This document shows, one piece after another, positions 22,510 to 33,309 of a stretch of 64,000 nucleotides of DNA. The notes beneath the pieces were generated by a model. The model ran no database searches. It worked only from the letters and a program-made list of their open reading frames with translations, and had not been told where the DNA came from. Location of the stretch: contig CM019068.1 in NCBI GenBank assembly GCA_009667805.1, positions 2,339,218-2,403,217 of the forward strand. The letters run 5' to 3'. The stretch comes from Leptobrachium leishanense. Taxonomy: Eukaryota > Chordata > Amphibia > Anura > Megophryidae. Numbering within the stretch: position 1 is the stretch's first letter; the number at the start of each line of letters is the position of its first letter. The translations under genes were made by a program, and so were the position numbers.

Positions 22510-22519
22510 ACAACAGGGC
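22510..22519 (+). promoter_or_regulatory. Primer-binding site, probably self-primed
   Basis: ACAACAGGGC, two bases after the LTR, does not start with TGG as tRNA primer sites do. It is the perfect reverse complement of GCCCTGTTGT at 21922 in the LTR. Tf1/Sushi-group elements are known or proposed to prime reverse transcription with the 5' end of their own RNA. Confidence 0.65.
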
Positions 22520-22521
22520 CA

Positions 22522-24069
22522 ATGGATCTGGCAGTGATATCTGAATTTATGTCCAAATTAGGTGACTTGATTAATAAACAAGAGGAACAACTCCATAGAC
22601 AGGAGGAGCAAGATCGTAGACTAAAGGAGCAGGATCATAGGATGGATCAATTTGCTCAGGCTTTGGGCCTACTCCTGAATCAACTTAAGGAGTTAGGTCA
22701 GGCGTCGCCACTCTCCACTCCTGCAGTTAATGAGGCTCCCCAAACTGTATCTGTCTCTTCTATGATCGCTACTGAAGTATCTCATGTGAGTTTAAAGACA
22801 CCTACGTGTTTCAGTGGGAATTCTGGTTTATTCAGAGGGTTCATAACCCAAATTGATATCATGTTTGAGTTATATCCAGGTATGTGTCCTACAGATAGAG
22901 CTAAGGTGGGTTATGTGATCAACCACCTGACTGAGAAAGCTCTACTGTGGGCAACCCCTTTATGGGAATTAAAGAAACCAGTGATTTATAATTATGCTGC
23001 ATTTATGAATGACTTGAGATGTACATTTGATCCTGCTCGAAGAGCTACAGGGGCAGCTAGAGCCTTGTGGCGTATTTCCCAGGGCAACCGCCGAGTTGCT
23101 GACTATGCCATAGAATTCAAGACAATAGCAGCAGAATTACAGTGGCAAAATGAAGTGCTTGTTACGGCGTTTCTCGAGGGCCTGTCAGAGAATGTTATGA
23201 ATGAAATAGCACCTTTGTCTTTACCTGAAGGACTAGAAAATCTGATTGACTATTGTATTGCTCTTGATGATCAGATACGAGACAGAAGGTCTGGTCGTAG
23301 CAAGTCACATAAACAGCCTCACGGTACATGTTCTATTCCCAGGTCTGTTCATGCTGTATCTCCTCCCAGACCCATGCCTGCTGAACCAGAGCCTATGCAA
23401 GTAGGTCGTTCTAGCTTATATGAGGAGGAGAGACAATTTCGGCTTAGAGAAGGCCTCTGTTTCTACTGTGCAGACAAACAACATTTTTGTTCACAATGCC
23501 CCAAGAGCCCTAAGAGGTCTAACATGTCACAAGCGAATATGGTATCGCCTGAGAGACAGGTTCTAGGTACCACTGTCGTGTCTCTCGTATCTAATAAGAA
23601 AAGAAAGAAAAAATCTCGTGTGGTAATGCCTGTAACCATTGGTTGGGAAAAGGTCAAATTTGACACTGAGGCATTACTGGATTCTGGGTCTGCAGGAAAT
23701 TTTCTGGACTCTAGGTTTGCTGCCATTCACCAAGTGCCTCTGGTTGAGAGAGAGGTATCACTTCTCATTGAGAGTATTGACGGCAGAAGGTTGACAAGAC
23801 CTCATGTCACGCATCAAACTGTTCCTGTATCTTTTAGCGCTGGTGTTCTGCATAAAGAAAAAATACAGATACAAATCATTGAGTCTCCTACCGTGCCTAT
23901 CATATTAAGCTATCCGTGGTTGGCTAAACACAACCCAGTGGTGAACTGGGGAAAAGGGGAGTTGGAATCGTGGGGATCAAAATGCTGGTCCAGGTGTCTG
24001 GGCATGACTGCTACAGTTGGTAGCTTGAATGTAGCCACTGCTCCTCCACTCTCTACTGTAGTACCCTAG
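22522..24069 (+). CDS. gag: Gag-protease polyprotein of the Sushi-like gypsy
   Basis: ATG 22522 opens a 515-codon frame just after the primer site. Residues about 10-60 form a Gln/Glu/Arg-rich coiled coil. Residues about 90-250 are a Gag capsid-like domain (with FDPARRATGAARALWRISQG). A CCHC knuckle, CFYCADKQHFCSQC, lies near residues 312-325 and lacks the usual glycines. A retropepsin motif, LLDSGSAGNFLD, lies near residue 385. The TAG at 24067 ends it before RT in a frame that continues to look coding for about 35 more codons, so the stop is probably a mutation. Confidence 0.88.
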   Translation: MDLAVISEFMSKLGDLINKQEEQLHRQEEQDRRLKEQDHRMDQFAQALGLLLNQLKELGQASPLSTPAVNEAPQTVSVSSMIATEVSHVSLKTPTCFSGNSGLFRGFITQIDIMFELYPGMCPTDRAKVGYVINHLTEKALLWATPLWELKKPVIYNYAAFMNDLRCTFDPARRATGAARALWRISQGNRRVADYAIEFKTIAAELQWQNEVLVTAFLEGLSENVMNEIAPLSLPEGLENLIDYCIALDDQIRDRRSGRSKSHKQPHGTCSIPRSVHAVSPPRPMPAEPEPMQVGRSSLYEEERQFRLREGLCFYCADKQHFCSQCPKSPKRSNMSQANMVSPERQVLGTTVVSLVSNKKRKKKSRVVMPVTIGWEKVKFDTEALLDSGSAGNFLDSRFAAIHQVPLVEREVSLLIESIDGRRLTRPHVTHQTVPVSFSAGVLHKEKIQIQIIESPTVPIILSYPWLAKHNPVVNWGKGELESWGSKCWSRCLGMTATVGSLNVATAPPLSTVVP

Positions 24070-25800
24070 TGGTACAAAGACTTAAAGGAGGTGTTCGATA
24101 AGGGTAAATCCGAGATCTTGCCACCTCACAGGCCGTATGATTGTGCCATAGATCTATTACCAGGTACCATGCCTCCAAGGGGGTCATGTGTATCTACTTT
24201 CTCAGAAAGAAAATGATATTATGGAAGAATATATACGTGAAAACCTAGCCAAAGGGTTCATACATCGTTCTTCCTCTCCTGCGGGAGCGGGGTTCTTCTT
24301 TGTGTCTAAAAAGGAGGGGAATTTAAGACCTTGCATTGACTATAGAGGGTTAAACAGAATCACTATACGTAATGCCTATCCCATCCCTTTAATATCCGAG
24401 TTGTTCGACTGCTTAAGAGATGCCAAAATTTACACAAAGTTGGATCTTCGTGGTGCGTACAATTTGAGAATCAAGGAGGACCACGAGTGGAAGACTGCCT
24501 TTAATACTCGCAGTGGTCATTATGAGTATTTAGTTATGCCTTTTGGTCTATGCAATGCGCCTGCAGTCTTCCAAGACTTTATAAATGATGTCCTGAGGGA
24601 CTTTTTGCAAGTCTTTGTAATCGTCTATTTAGATGATATTCTGATATATTCTCCTGATGTTGAGACACACCATGTCCATGTAAGGACAGTGTTGCAAAGG
24701 TTGCTGGAGAATAAACTATACTGTAAGTTAGAAAAGTGTCTGTTTGACATAACTTCAGTACATTTCCTGGGTTACATCATCACACCAAATGGGTTTGAGA
24801 TGGATCCAAATAAGCTATCTGCCATCAGAGAATGGCCACTACCTCAAGGTCTGAAAGCCATACAAAGATTTCTTGGTTTCACAAACTATTATATGAGGTT
24901 TATCAAAGGGTTCTCTTCTGTGGTGTTTCCCATCACGGCCATGACTAAGAAGGGTGCTCAGAATCCGGTTTGGAGTGACCAGGCCAAGCAGGCATTCCAG
25001 TCACTTAAAGAAGCGTTTGTCTCCGCACCTATCCTAAGGCATCCAGTACCAGGCCTTCCATTTCAGCTTGAGGTTGATGCATCTGAAATAGGGATTGGTG
25101 CAGTTCTGTCTCAAAGAGAAAGTCCTGAGGGACCTGTACATCCTTGTGGGTTTTTCTCTAGAACGATGACACCTGCTGAGAAAAACTATGACATAGGGAA
25201 CAGAGAATTACTAGCAGTTATAGCGGCCCTCAAGGAATGGCGCTATTTGTTAGAAAGCACTAATGATCCCGTGATAATCATCACAGAGCATAAGAATCTA
25301 GTGTACATGGGAGATGCCAAACGCCTGAATTCCAGGCAAGCCAGGTGGTCACTGTTCATGTCAAGTTTCAACTTTTTGTTAACTTATCATCCTGGTTCTA
25401 AAAACACAAAAGTTGATGCTTTATCTAGACCGAGTCATATGAACAGCACACGTTTGACCACAGTCCAATCATTCCTCACGAGAGGAACTTGGGTACCACG
25501 GTCTTTACAGTGTCTTCTCCTTTGTTGGAGAGAATCCAGGCTGGTCAGGGTGTTGCTCCTCTTGAAAAACCTCCTGGGAAAATGTTTGTACCTGGAGGAG
25601 AGAACACAGATGATGATGACTTTTCATGATTCCAAGCCCTATGGGCATATGGGAATAAATAAAACAGTGGCCACGATTGAGAAACAGTTCTGGTGGGTTG
25701 GTATGCGAATGGATATTAAAGGCTACATAGCCACATGTGACGTGTGCTGTAGAAGTAAAAATCCCGGTCCTTACCTGTTGGTCTCCTGCAGCCTTTACCA
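24070..25800 (+). pseudogene. pol: pol, RT and RNase H part (frameshifted)
   Basis: Coding similarity continues past the TAG at 24067, changes frame near 24180, then stays open from 24188. RT motifs include LDLRGAYNL, MPFGLCNAPAVFQ and the catalytic YLDDILIY (about 24630-24650). RNase H motifs include EVDASEIGIGAVL and NRELLAVIAALKEW. The third acidic position reads TEHKNL where the family has TDHKNL, an Asp-to-Glu change. The HHCC zinc finger of integrase follows (HMGINKT, CDVCCR, about 25640-25760). A further frameshift lies near 25790. Confidence 0.88.
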
Positions 25801-27054
25801 ATGCCAGAGAGACCTTGGTCCCACCTCTCGATGGACTTTATCACAGATCTACCACCTTCCAAAGGCCATACTGTAATCCTTACAGTGGTAGATAGGTTCT
25901 CCAAGATGGTACACTTCATACCACTGGTAAAGCTTCCTTCAGCCAGTGAGCTGGTACCAGTATTCATACAAAATATTGTGCGACTTCATGGGGTTCCTCT
26001 GGGAATAGTATCCAACAGAGGAACTCAGTTCGTGTCTCGTTTCTGGCGAGGATTTTGTGAAAACCTAGGTATTGAGTTGAGCTTCTCCTCTGCTTATCAC
26101 CCACAAACTAATGGGGCCGCAGAGAGAGCCAACCAAAGTGTTGAGCAGTACTTGCGTTGCTTTGTGTCTGAAAGACAAAATGAGTGGGCAGACCTGTTAC
26201 CCTGGGCTGAGGTTGCTTTAAACAACTCAGTAAGTGAAACCACAGGCCACTCGCCTTTCCATACAGTCTATGGTTATGACCCTCCCATGCTCCCTTCTCA
26301 ATTCCAAGCGACTGCTTTGCCAGCCTTGGACGAACGTCTGAATGACATGAAAGGGACATGAGAGAAAGTAAAAGAGATTATGAAGGCCAATATTGAGAAA
26401 CAAAAAATCAAAGCAGACAGACGTAGAGGTCCTGCACCGGTATATACGGTTGGGGACAAGGTATGGCTGTCTACCAGAAACATCAAATTGTTGGTGCCAT
26501 CCATGAAGATGATGGCTCCCAGGTTTATTGGGCCTTATAAAGTGTTAAGATGTATTAACCCTGTCTCTTATGCGTTGGCTTTGCCTCCTTCTCTACGTAT
26601 ACATAACGTATTTCATGTCAGCCTCCTGAAGCCGCTTACCTGTAATAAATGCACCAGAATTGTTGTTCTCCCTCTGCCTATAAAGTCTCAGGGTGAGGAG
26701 GAGTACGAGGTCCGCGCCATCCTACTGTCCCATCTGGTCAGGGGTGTCTTACAGTACCTGGTGGACTGGGATTGTTATGGTCCTGAGGATCGTTCTTGGC
26801 AAGATGCCTGCAATATCCATGCGCCTCGTCTGGTTCGCCTGTTTCATGAGGCCCATCCTTCAGCGCCTGGTGGTCATTCTGGGCCCGACCGTAGATGGGG
26901 GGATTCTGTTATGTCCTCAGCCCCCGCTGCGCCCCCTGGGGGGTCTGGGCAAGAAGGGGGGCCGCTGGCTGGTCGGGTGCCAGCACTTACTGCTGGCAGA
27001 TTGGCATCTGAGGGGGCGGGGTCAGGTGTGGTTACCAGGAGCCACAGGCTTTAA
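25801..27054 (+). pseudogene. pol: pol, integrase core and chromodomain (broken)
   Basis: The integrase core has the first Asp in MDFITDLPPSKG and the Glu in QTNGAAERANQ. The second catalytic Asp is changed: SNRGTQF instead of SDRG-type. A TGA at 26359 interrupts. From 26380 the frame encodes the GPY/F-like region (RFIGPYKVL) and a chromodomain (about 26698-26850, with YEVRAILLSH and YLVDWDCYGPEDRSW). Chromodomains steer integration to marked chromatin. The frame runs about 50 codons into the 3' LTR, which begins at 26907. Confidence 0.87.
26894..26906 (+). promoter_or_regulatory. Polypurine tract of the Sushi-like gypsy
   Basis: GATGGGGGGATTC directly precedes the 3' LTR (TGTTATG at 26907) and is the expected plus-strand primer. 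It lies inside the pol frame. Confidence 0.75.
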
Positions 27055-27669
27055 AACAGGGCTCTAGGAATGGCCTCATTGCCCTGTTGTGGAGTTATTC
27101 ACGCACCACTACTTATATATCTATTTGTTTACTGTTGACGACCCTGCTTTGTACGCGATCCCTTCTCCTGATATTTGACCCGGCTTGGCTTAGACAACTC
27201 TCTCTCTTTATCTAGTATTTTACGCTGTTTCATTAGTTTTAGTGATTTAACCCCCTGCTGGTTGCTGGGTTGATCACTCACAGTTTTGGGTTCTAACCCC
27301 TCACGTTTAGGGATATTGTTTGCAATCCTTCGGGATCCCTTTATCCAGGTTACTACCTAGGTTTATGGTTTTGCTAAGACCACGATAACAAACTATTGTT
27401 TATTTCTGATTTTATGTTATTCTGCATCTGACTGTCCTGCACCTTGAATACTTCACGGACTGTCATTTCACGTCTGCTGTTTCTGAGCGTGTCCTAGGTA
27501 ATCTGTTGGTCTCGAAAACCTTCAGAGCTTAGAGACAATTCAGTTAGTCCTTGTGTCTCCTTGTTACAGTCTGTAAGTTATAAACCTTTTGTATTATTCA
27601 AGCAGATACTTCTGCTCTCAAGGATCCCAACTCCGCTACTCTTGGGTAAGCGATACAGCTACCGTTACA
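26907..27669 (+). repeat. 3' LTR of the Sushi-like gypsy
   Basis: Near-identical to 21748-22507. Differences seen: ATTGGC for ATCGGC, an extra GAA in CTCGAAAACC, CCTTTTG for CCTGTTG, and ACCGTTACA for ACTGTTACA at the end. Followed by the GAAAA duplication. Confidence 0.95.
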
Positions 27670-27674
27670 GAAAA

Positions 27675-28251
27675 ACTCTCAAATACAACAACAACAGTAT
27701 TTAGAGAGAAAAATACAGTTTAACAATACATATAACAATAGCAGGTAATGGTACAGTCCATCTCCCTGTTGTCCAATCGTCTGGTAGACCGCTCCATAAA
27801 TTCCCTGGTAACCCTTGGCTCTTCCTCTTTCCTTGATGCGAAAAGGGCTAACATCTTCCTCAACAAAATCAAAACAATGGAAGAATAATCATCCTTTGAC
27901 ACACTTCAAAAGCAAGTTAAAACCTTCAACGTAGACTCCAACTTGAAACTCAAGCATGGAAGAATATTCATCCTTAAACGGAAAACTCCAACACGAAGCT
28001 CCAGCCTTCAACGCAAACTCCAACATGAAGCTCAAGCTCTTCTCCAACGAACAGAACAACGGTAGAACTCTTCATCATCCAATGAAAGCTTCGACATGAA
28101 GTTTGGGCTGTCGGAAAATAAATGTATTAAAGATCACCAAGAGCTTATATTAAGAAGGTTTGAAAAAATCCGTAATGACTATTGAAACATCAAAACCTTA
28201 TAGCCAAATATAAAGGGTGGGAATAACCCAATTATCGGGTGGGATAATACT
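27675..28251. repeat. DIRS terminal arm resumed, and terminal non-coding DNA
   Basis: 27675-27757 (ACTCTCAAATAC... to GGTAATGGTACAGTC) completes the inverted partner of 18526-18670. 27760-28200 contains loose repeats of CAACATGAAGCTCAAGC- and TTCAACG-type and no gene. It leads into the palindrome at the recombinase end of DIRS copy B, so it is probably terminal DNA of a DIRS element. Confidence 0.55.
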
Positions 28252-28331
28252 CGCCTCCGTGTCTTTATTATAATTGATTCCCCATCATGATAATAGGGGA
28301 ATCTGGGAATTATTCCACAAGACACGGAGGC
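28252..28331. repeat. Palindrome at the DIRS recombinase end
   Basis: GCCTCCGTGTCT at the left is inverted exactly as AGACACGGAGGC at the right, and GATTCCCC pairs with GGGGAATC in the centre. DIRS elements have inverted terminal repeats and an internal complementary region used to form a circular intermediate. This palindrome is a candidate for that region. Confidence 0.65.
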
Positions 28332-28369
28332 TCTTATTATGCTAGTTCAAAGCTTAATTAATTAGTGAT

Positions 28370-29066
28370 AGTGACATGTGACACACTGGTTTAAAATAAC
28401 ACTCCCTAAAGGTGGATTCTCTGGACCAGTCTGCTGTTTTAAGATGTCTACAAGACGACATCCACGGAAGAAAAAACCTCGGAAGCAGAAGCACTCCGGG
28501 ATAAATGAGCTCTGAACATGGAGACATCTACACCAGCTCCTGACATGATCCATTTAACCCACCCAGCGAGTGTGGTGGAAGTTACAGAATTGTATGGTTT
28601 ACATAAGGATATGAATAACCGTTGGGATTGGAGTGACCTGTTAGGGGCAGAAACTCTTCCATATTCTTTAAAACAATTACTGGGTAAAGGATAGGACGCT
28701 GTGGCAAAACTGGATAGAAGACCTCTGACAATGAAGTCTTTGTCCTATAGGAAAATTTAACATTTCTCCCCGTGTCGGGTAAAACTTCTTCCCGTTAAGT
28801 TTAGGGCTCGAACGTGTGAGACTCTATTGCAGGAAATCAAGCAAAGTAAAATGGCCAATTTCACAGAAATCAATTTAATAGACAGTTTCATTCTCGGGCC
28901 ACTTATCCAGAAAATTAACCAGAATGACATCCCAGATGTTAGAATAATGGGAACGAGGGGTCGTTTATACTGTATATCCTTCAATAACCTACATGTAATG
29001 GGGTGCTTCCCGGCAGAAATACCAATAAAACCTTGATGTGAAGAAGATATCGCCGATCTGAAGTTA
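28370..29066 (-). pseudogene. DIRS B tyrosine recombinase, C-terminal half
   Basis: Minus-strand fragments show the conserved recombinase residues: an Arg block (ISCNRVSHVRALNL, near 28820-28860), an HxxR block (HLSRSASAS, near 28475-28500), and the Tyr block (TFRECYFKPV, near 28395-28425). The frame changes at least once between them. In DIRS elements this enzyme inserts the circular DNA without a target duplication. Confidence 0.78.
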
Positions 29067-29070
29067 TTAA

Positions 29071-30235
29071 CCCTTTCGCTGCGGAGGACGCGCTCAGCTG
29101 AGCGCGTCCTCCCTTTGGGGCCAGCGATCGGCCGGGTTCCGGCCGATCGCTGTGCCCCCCCGGTGCGGGCTGACATCCTCGATGTCAGCCCAGCACCCGG
29201 AACCGCCGCCGGGCTAATTAGATGTCATCGCGGTGGCGCGATGACATCTAATTCAGGCGCCCCCCCGCATGTGCGGAGGAGGCGCCTGAAAGGGAGGGTG
29301 GGGAGGTTCCTTCGGACCTCTCTCCCTCCCGATCGGCGGCATGCAGGGGGTTAACCCAGGCACCGTTTGGAAGGGCACAGCCTGCCCTTCCTAACGGTAC
29401 CTGGAATTAACCCCATGGGGGCCGGATCACGAATCAGCGCCGAAAAGCACCGGTTCGTGATCCTTTCCCATCTTGGATGTCAGCCAAACCTCCGGGAACT
29501 CCCCCTGAGGACTGGCGTCATCATGCATAGCACGATGACGCCAGTCCTGGAGTTAACCCCTAACTGCCACCAATGGTGGAGATAGGGGGTTCATTGGAAC
29601 CCCCTATCTCCCGATCTGTGGCAGTTAGGGGTTAATGTTTGATATTGTTGGATCGGCCAGAGCAAGGCCATTCCAACAATACCAAACATGAGTATGAAAA
29701 AAGTTTTAAAAAAAAATAAAAATAAAAATAAGAAAATATTTTAAAAAAATAAACAAGTTTTTTTTCTTTTTTTTGCTTCGTTAATGCAGCAATATTGTTC
29801 CCATTTCAATTATAATGTGAACAATGATGCTGCACTAACGATTTTTGTATGCGGTGCGTTTGTTAAAAATCGCGTAATTTTCCCCCAAAAAAAATGTAAC
29901 GAGACCCCATTTCTAATTTTTTTAACAAGCGCAACTCATACAAAATATAACCGCAATTGCTCGCATGTTAAAATGTGGAAAAAAACACTTTACACCTTGT
30001 AAATAATTGAAAATTCATATTTTATTGCATTTTTTGTTATAATATACAGACAGGTCATGACGTATACATATAATAATGACATATTATGAATCTGCCGAGT
30101 CTGATGGAAAGACCGATATATAATATGTCTGGGTCATATACTAAAATAAGCTTCAAAACACGTTTAAACATGATGAGCAAAACCGGTAAAAATGAGCTCA
30201 GCACAGAGGCGTGAAACGCCTCAGCAGCGAAAGGG
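29071..30235. mobile_element. TTAA-flanked hairpin-chain element, copy 3
   Basis: TTAA at 29067-29070 and 30236-30239. DIRS copy A has the empty site near 1348 (GGTATTAATCAGCG). The ends are perfect inverted repeats over CCCTTTCGCTGC. The hairpin chain (GGACGCGCTCAGCTGAGCGC type, AGATGTCATCGCG, GGGGGTTCATTGGAACCCCC) is followed by the A/T run and conserved tail seen in copies 1, 2 and 4. It has the best preserved ends of the group. Confidence 0.92.
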
Positions 30236-30239
30236 TTAA

Positions 30240-30700
30240 TCATGCAATACGCTTTACCATCCCCAAATAGATGTGTGAAGAAACTAAACAAGTTACTCAA
30301 GGAACTGATATGAGATCAACTTGATGTTCCATGCACCAAGAAACCCATGAGTTCCATGCGGTACCATATCTCCTCCTAGTAGAGGGGGTCAGGAACTCGA
30401 CGAAAAGAGGCTGATGCATCTGAAATGTTGACTTAAGGCCAGTGACCCCTGATATTTTTTAAGCTGTTAAGTGTAATTAGTGAAGACTCAAAGAATTCTG
30501 AAGTGTTCCCTCCGGATCTCCCAGGGTGGACGATGGGACACGAATTAGCCTGGAAATGTCCACAGACCGTTTCAGGAAGTGCGGGAACCATGGTTGAGAC
30601 CTCCATAAGGGTGCTATGAGCACTATTGTAGCTAATTGTACTAGTCTTATTACTGTTGAAATGAGAATGAATAGAGGGAAAACGTAAAGCGTCCCTAGCG
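30240..30700 (-). pseudogene. DIRS B, recombinase N-terminal side
   Basis: Continuous with 29066 before the TTAA insertion. Minus-strand peptides include LATIVLIAPLWRSQPWFPHF, a block typical of the DIRS region between RNase H and recombinase. The frame is open only in pieces (30477-30752). Confidence 0.75.
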
Positions 30701-31960
30701 CCCAGGTCTGGACCAGATCATCTGTGGCCAAAGCCATGGGTCTGGTCTCCAACAGTAGTATTGTGGTAAAGAAATATTAAGGTGAGAAGCCAACAAATCT
30801 ATAGAGAAGGGACCCCAGAGGGATGACAAACGGGCAAATACCTGGCGTCTAATCTCCAATTGCTGGAGTCTATCAGATACCGTGAATTCCAGTCCGCCAT
30901 TACATTGCTGAACCCTGGAATGTATTGGCCTGGACTGAGAGATTGTGAGGCCGGCAAAATCCTCAAAAGATTTTGATGTCTCTGCCAACTGTTTAGACCT
31001 GGGGCCACCTATAAGATTGATATAACGCACAGCGGACAGGTTGTCCATCTTCAGGAGTATGGAACTCGCCTGGAAATGCTTAATAAAACTTGAATAGCAA
31101 ACAATCCTGCAAGGAGTTCTAAACAATTATATACAATCCTATCTCTGTGGAAACCCAACTGACACCTGTGGAAAGCGATCCGCAGCGCGCCCCAGCCAGA
31201 TCTGCTGGCGTCTGACTCTATGACCAATTCTGGAGTTTGATGGGTGATGGCTTTGCCGTTCCATGACTCTAAATGATTTAGCCACCACTGCATCTCCAAT
31301 TTCGACTCATCGTCCAGAGAGATGCAATCTGGATAAAGCCATCCCCTCCACAGAAATCGTGCTTTCAGACGTGGAAGAGCTCGACAATAAAGCGGTCCTG
31401 TAAAGACCACTTGTATTGCTGCGGAGAGTAGGCCCAGGAGGTGAGCTAACCATCTCAGAGAGAATTCTTCTGCAGATAGAAGACATCTGATTTCTCTGTG
31501 AATCAGCCGAACTTTGGTTGAAGGCAGAGAAAGAGACATCTCCATCGTAGTTACGGTGACACCTAGAAATGCGATAGACTGTGTCGGTGTAAGGACAGAA
31601 ATTTTGTAGTTTATCGGGATTGTCAGATAGGCTTCATTCAAATTTATTTTGACCCTCCAATCTTGCAGAGATAAAACTCCTTTTAATGACGGAATGTCTT
31701 CCATTTTGAAATGATTGTACACAACGCACTCGTTTAGGTGTTTTTTCAGGTTGATACTGGGAGGAATTCTCCACCTTGGGATGTTGGTGTGAAATTATAC
31801 TCCCCAAAAATCCTGATCTTCTCGAACCCCTGTAACCACTTTGACGGGGAAATTCTGGTCCATTGTGGAATAAAAAGATGGGGTCCTTTTGGTGCTCTAG
31901 TTAAGAGGATTTAAAGGAGCCTCTTGAGGTGGAATAAGGTTTGACGAAAAACCTATTCGA
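30701..31960 (-). pseudogene. DIRS B reverse transcriptase / RNase H
   Basis: An open stretch 31051-31722 encodes the RT segment from MYNHFKMEDIPSLKG through FLGVTVTTMEMSLSLP, then RNase H-like VIESDASRSGWGAL and ELLAGLFAIQ. The part carrying the YLDD active site in copy A is deleted here (near 31600). The tail WGPFSIDLL with YYCWRPDPW lies in another frame at 30700-30860. The copy cannot encode a working polymerase. Confidence 0.85.
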
Positions 31961-32583
31961 GAAAACTTTCCTGATATTAGCCTTTATCTTACCTGTGGTC
32001 AAGAAGGACCTTGTATATTCGGTCACTCCTTGAAGATGTCTTCTCCAAATAACTGACCCTCAGCGTTGGGACCAGGCTCATTATTATTATTATCGTTTAT
32101 TATGCGCTAAGGTGGCCACTTTCGGGTGGATCCTGAGGAGAATTGAGCGTCTCCTTTTCGCTTGATAAAGCTGTGTTATGTTACCAAAAACACAGACTAA
32201 TCTCTGTACTCGGCCCCTGTGTTCAAACAGGACTGGTTTTCATTAGTGAGGAAAAACCTCAATCGAATCCATTAATTTTACCAATGGACCTACAAAATCA
32301 AACAATTTATCATGACACCCCTTAAGGTGCCTCTACTCCGTTTCGGGACCAATTTGACTGGTTAAGGATGTGAATAATTTCGGGATCTAACTCGGGGTTA
32401 CATTAAGCTTATGTGACAAAGTTGGGGCTGGACACTCAGCCCTCAAATTACTTCTGGTTTGTTTATCCATTGACATACGGATATGCTGTTCTATATAACC
32501 AGCCACATGCTCTATGTGTGTCCATTCCACTGACCGGGGATGTTTTAATTGCTCTGGTACAAACATTGAATTTCTTACAGCAT

Positions 32584-32706
32584 CTACCGGATCAATAAGC
32601 GGTTTTTAGAATCAGTGGAATCAGGTGAGGAAACTGAATGTGAGGCCTCAGGAGAGGAGACCGGATCGTACTCCGGCTCAGAGGAATTCACCTCAGAATC
32701 TGACAT
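32584..32706 (-). pseudogene. DIRS B gag start (short, interrupted)
   Basis: ATG at 32706 opens 40 codons rich in Ser, Glu, Pro and Asp (starts MSDSEVNSSEPEYD), ending at TAG 32584. An acidic Ser-rich start is usual for DIRS Gag proteins, and the position at the 5' end of the minus-strand element fits. Gag-side sequence probably continues, frameshifted, to about 31960. Confidence 0.5.
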
Positions 32707-32800
32707 TGCTTCCTCTCTAGAATGTTCTGAGGAGCTGCCGGTATCTTTGCGCCTCTAGCGCGCTTCCACTTTCTTTGTCAGCCGGAGTTAACTGGCTCCT

Positions 32801-33309
32801 TTTTTCGTCACAGTGATGTGCTGTGGGAATTCATTACAAGTACGGGTAGACGTAGGTTTTATGAGGGATATTTTTTGGGAGTTGCTCTTCTCCCTCATTG
32901 AAGTCTCAGGGACCTCATTATCCTGTCAGGAATCACTAGATAAAAATCTATCTGAAGTTGGGGAAATTATAAATGAACGTCTGGCTGAGAGATTCTCTAG
33001 ACATTTTAACCATATTTATAGGCCACACCCATACAAACCCCTCCCGTGCAACCTACATACACATTATTGTGTTCAAGAATTTACTTATTCACACAATTTT
33101 GAAAATAATAATTTTAACGAGTTAATAAAATCCACTCGGGTCCCCAGCGAGTTGGAGAATCCATTGTGCCCCCTCCAGACTTACAAACTGCCACTGCTCT
33201 GCTGCGGTTGCGGTCACACACTTGTGATAGCTACGGCTGCGGCACAGTAGGTCCCTGTGGCAAACGTTGGAAACTGCCAATCACCTTTCAGGTTTAAAAG
33301 ATACAGGAC
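32801..33309. other. Flank of DIRS B; unassigned
   Basis: A plus-strand frame at 32813-33250 (145 codons) is open but shows no family motif that I recognise. Base composition and codon pattern do not suggest selection. It may be the leader of the DIRS element or unrelated DNA. Confidence 0.25.

Larger units (their letters stand above)
21748..27669 (+). mobile_element. Full-length Sushi-like Ty3/gypsy retrotransposon (inactivated)
   Basis: LTRs of 760 and 763 bp flank a 4.4-kb body, with 5-bp duplications GAAAA at 21743-21747 and 27670-27674. The body encodes Gag with CCHC knuckle, protease, RT, RNase H, integrase and a C-terminal chromodomain, which is the chromovirus/Sushi layout. LTRs differ by about three substitutions and one 3-base indel by eye, so the insertion is young. 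Even so, pol has frameshifts and stops. Confidence 0.95.
28252..32800 (-). mobile_element. DIRS1-like retrotransposon copy B
   Basis: Minus-strand order: gag start (32706), RT (about 31700-31900), RNase H and tail (30700-31300), tyrosine recombinase (about 30500 down to 28370), then a palindromic end (28252-28331). This is the DIRS layout, with a tyrosine recombinase instead of an integrase. One TTAA element (29071-30235) interrupts it. Frames are broken by several indels and stops. It supplies empty sites for three insertions in copy A. Confidence 0.87.

Noticed and set aside
32813..33250. 145-codon frame as a possible host gene
   Set aside because: No recognisable domain, no splice or promoter context, and it adjoins a DIRS end. 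Kept only as unassigned sequence.
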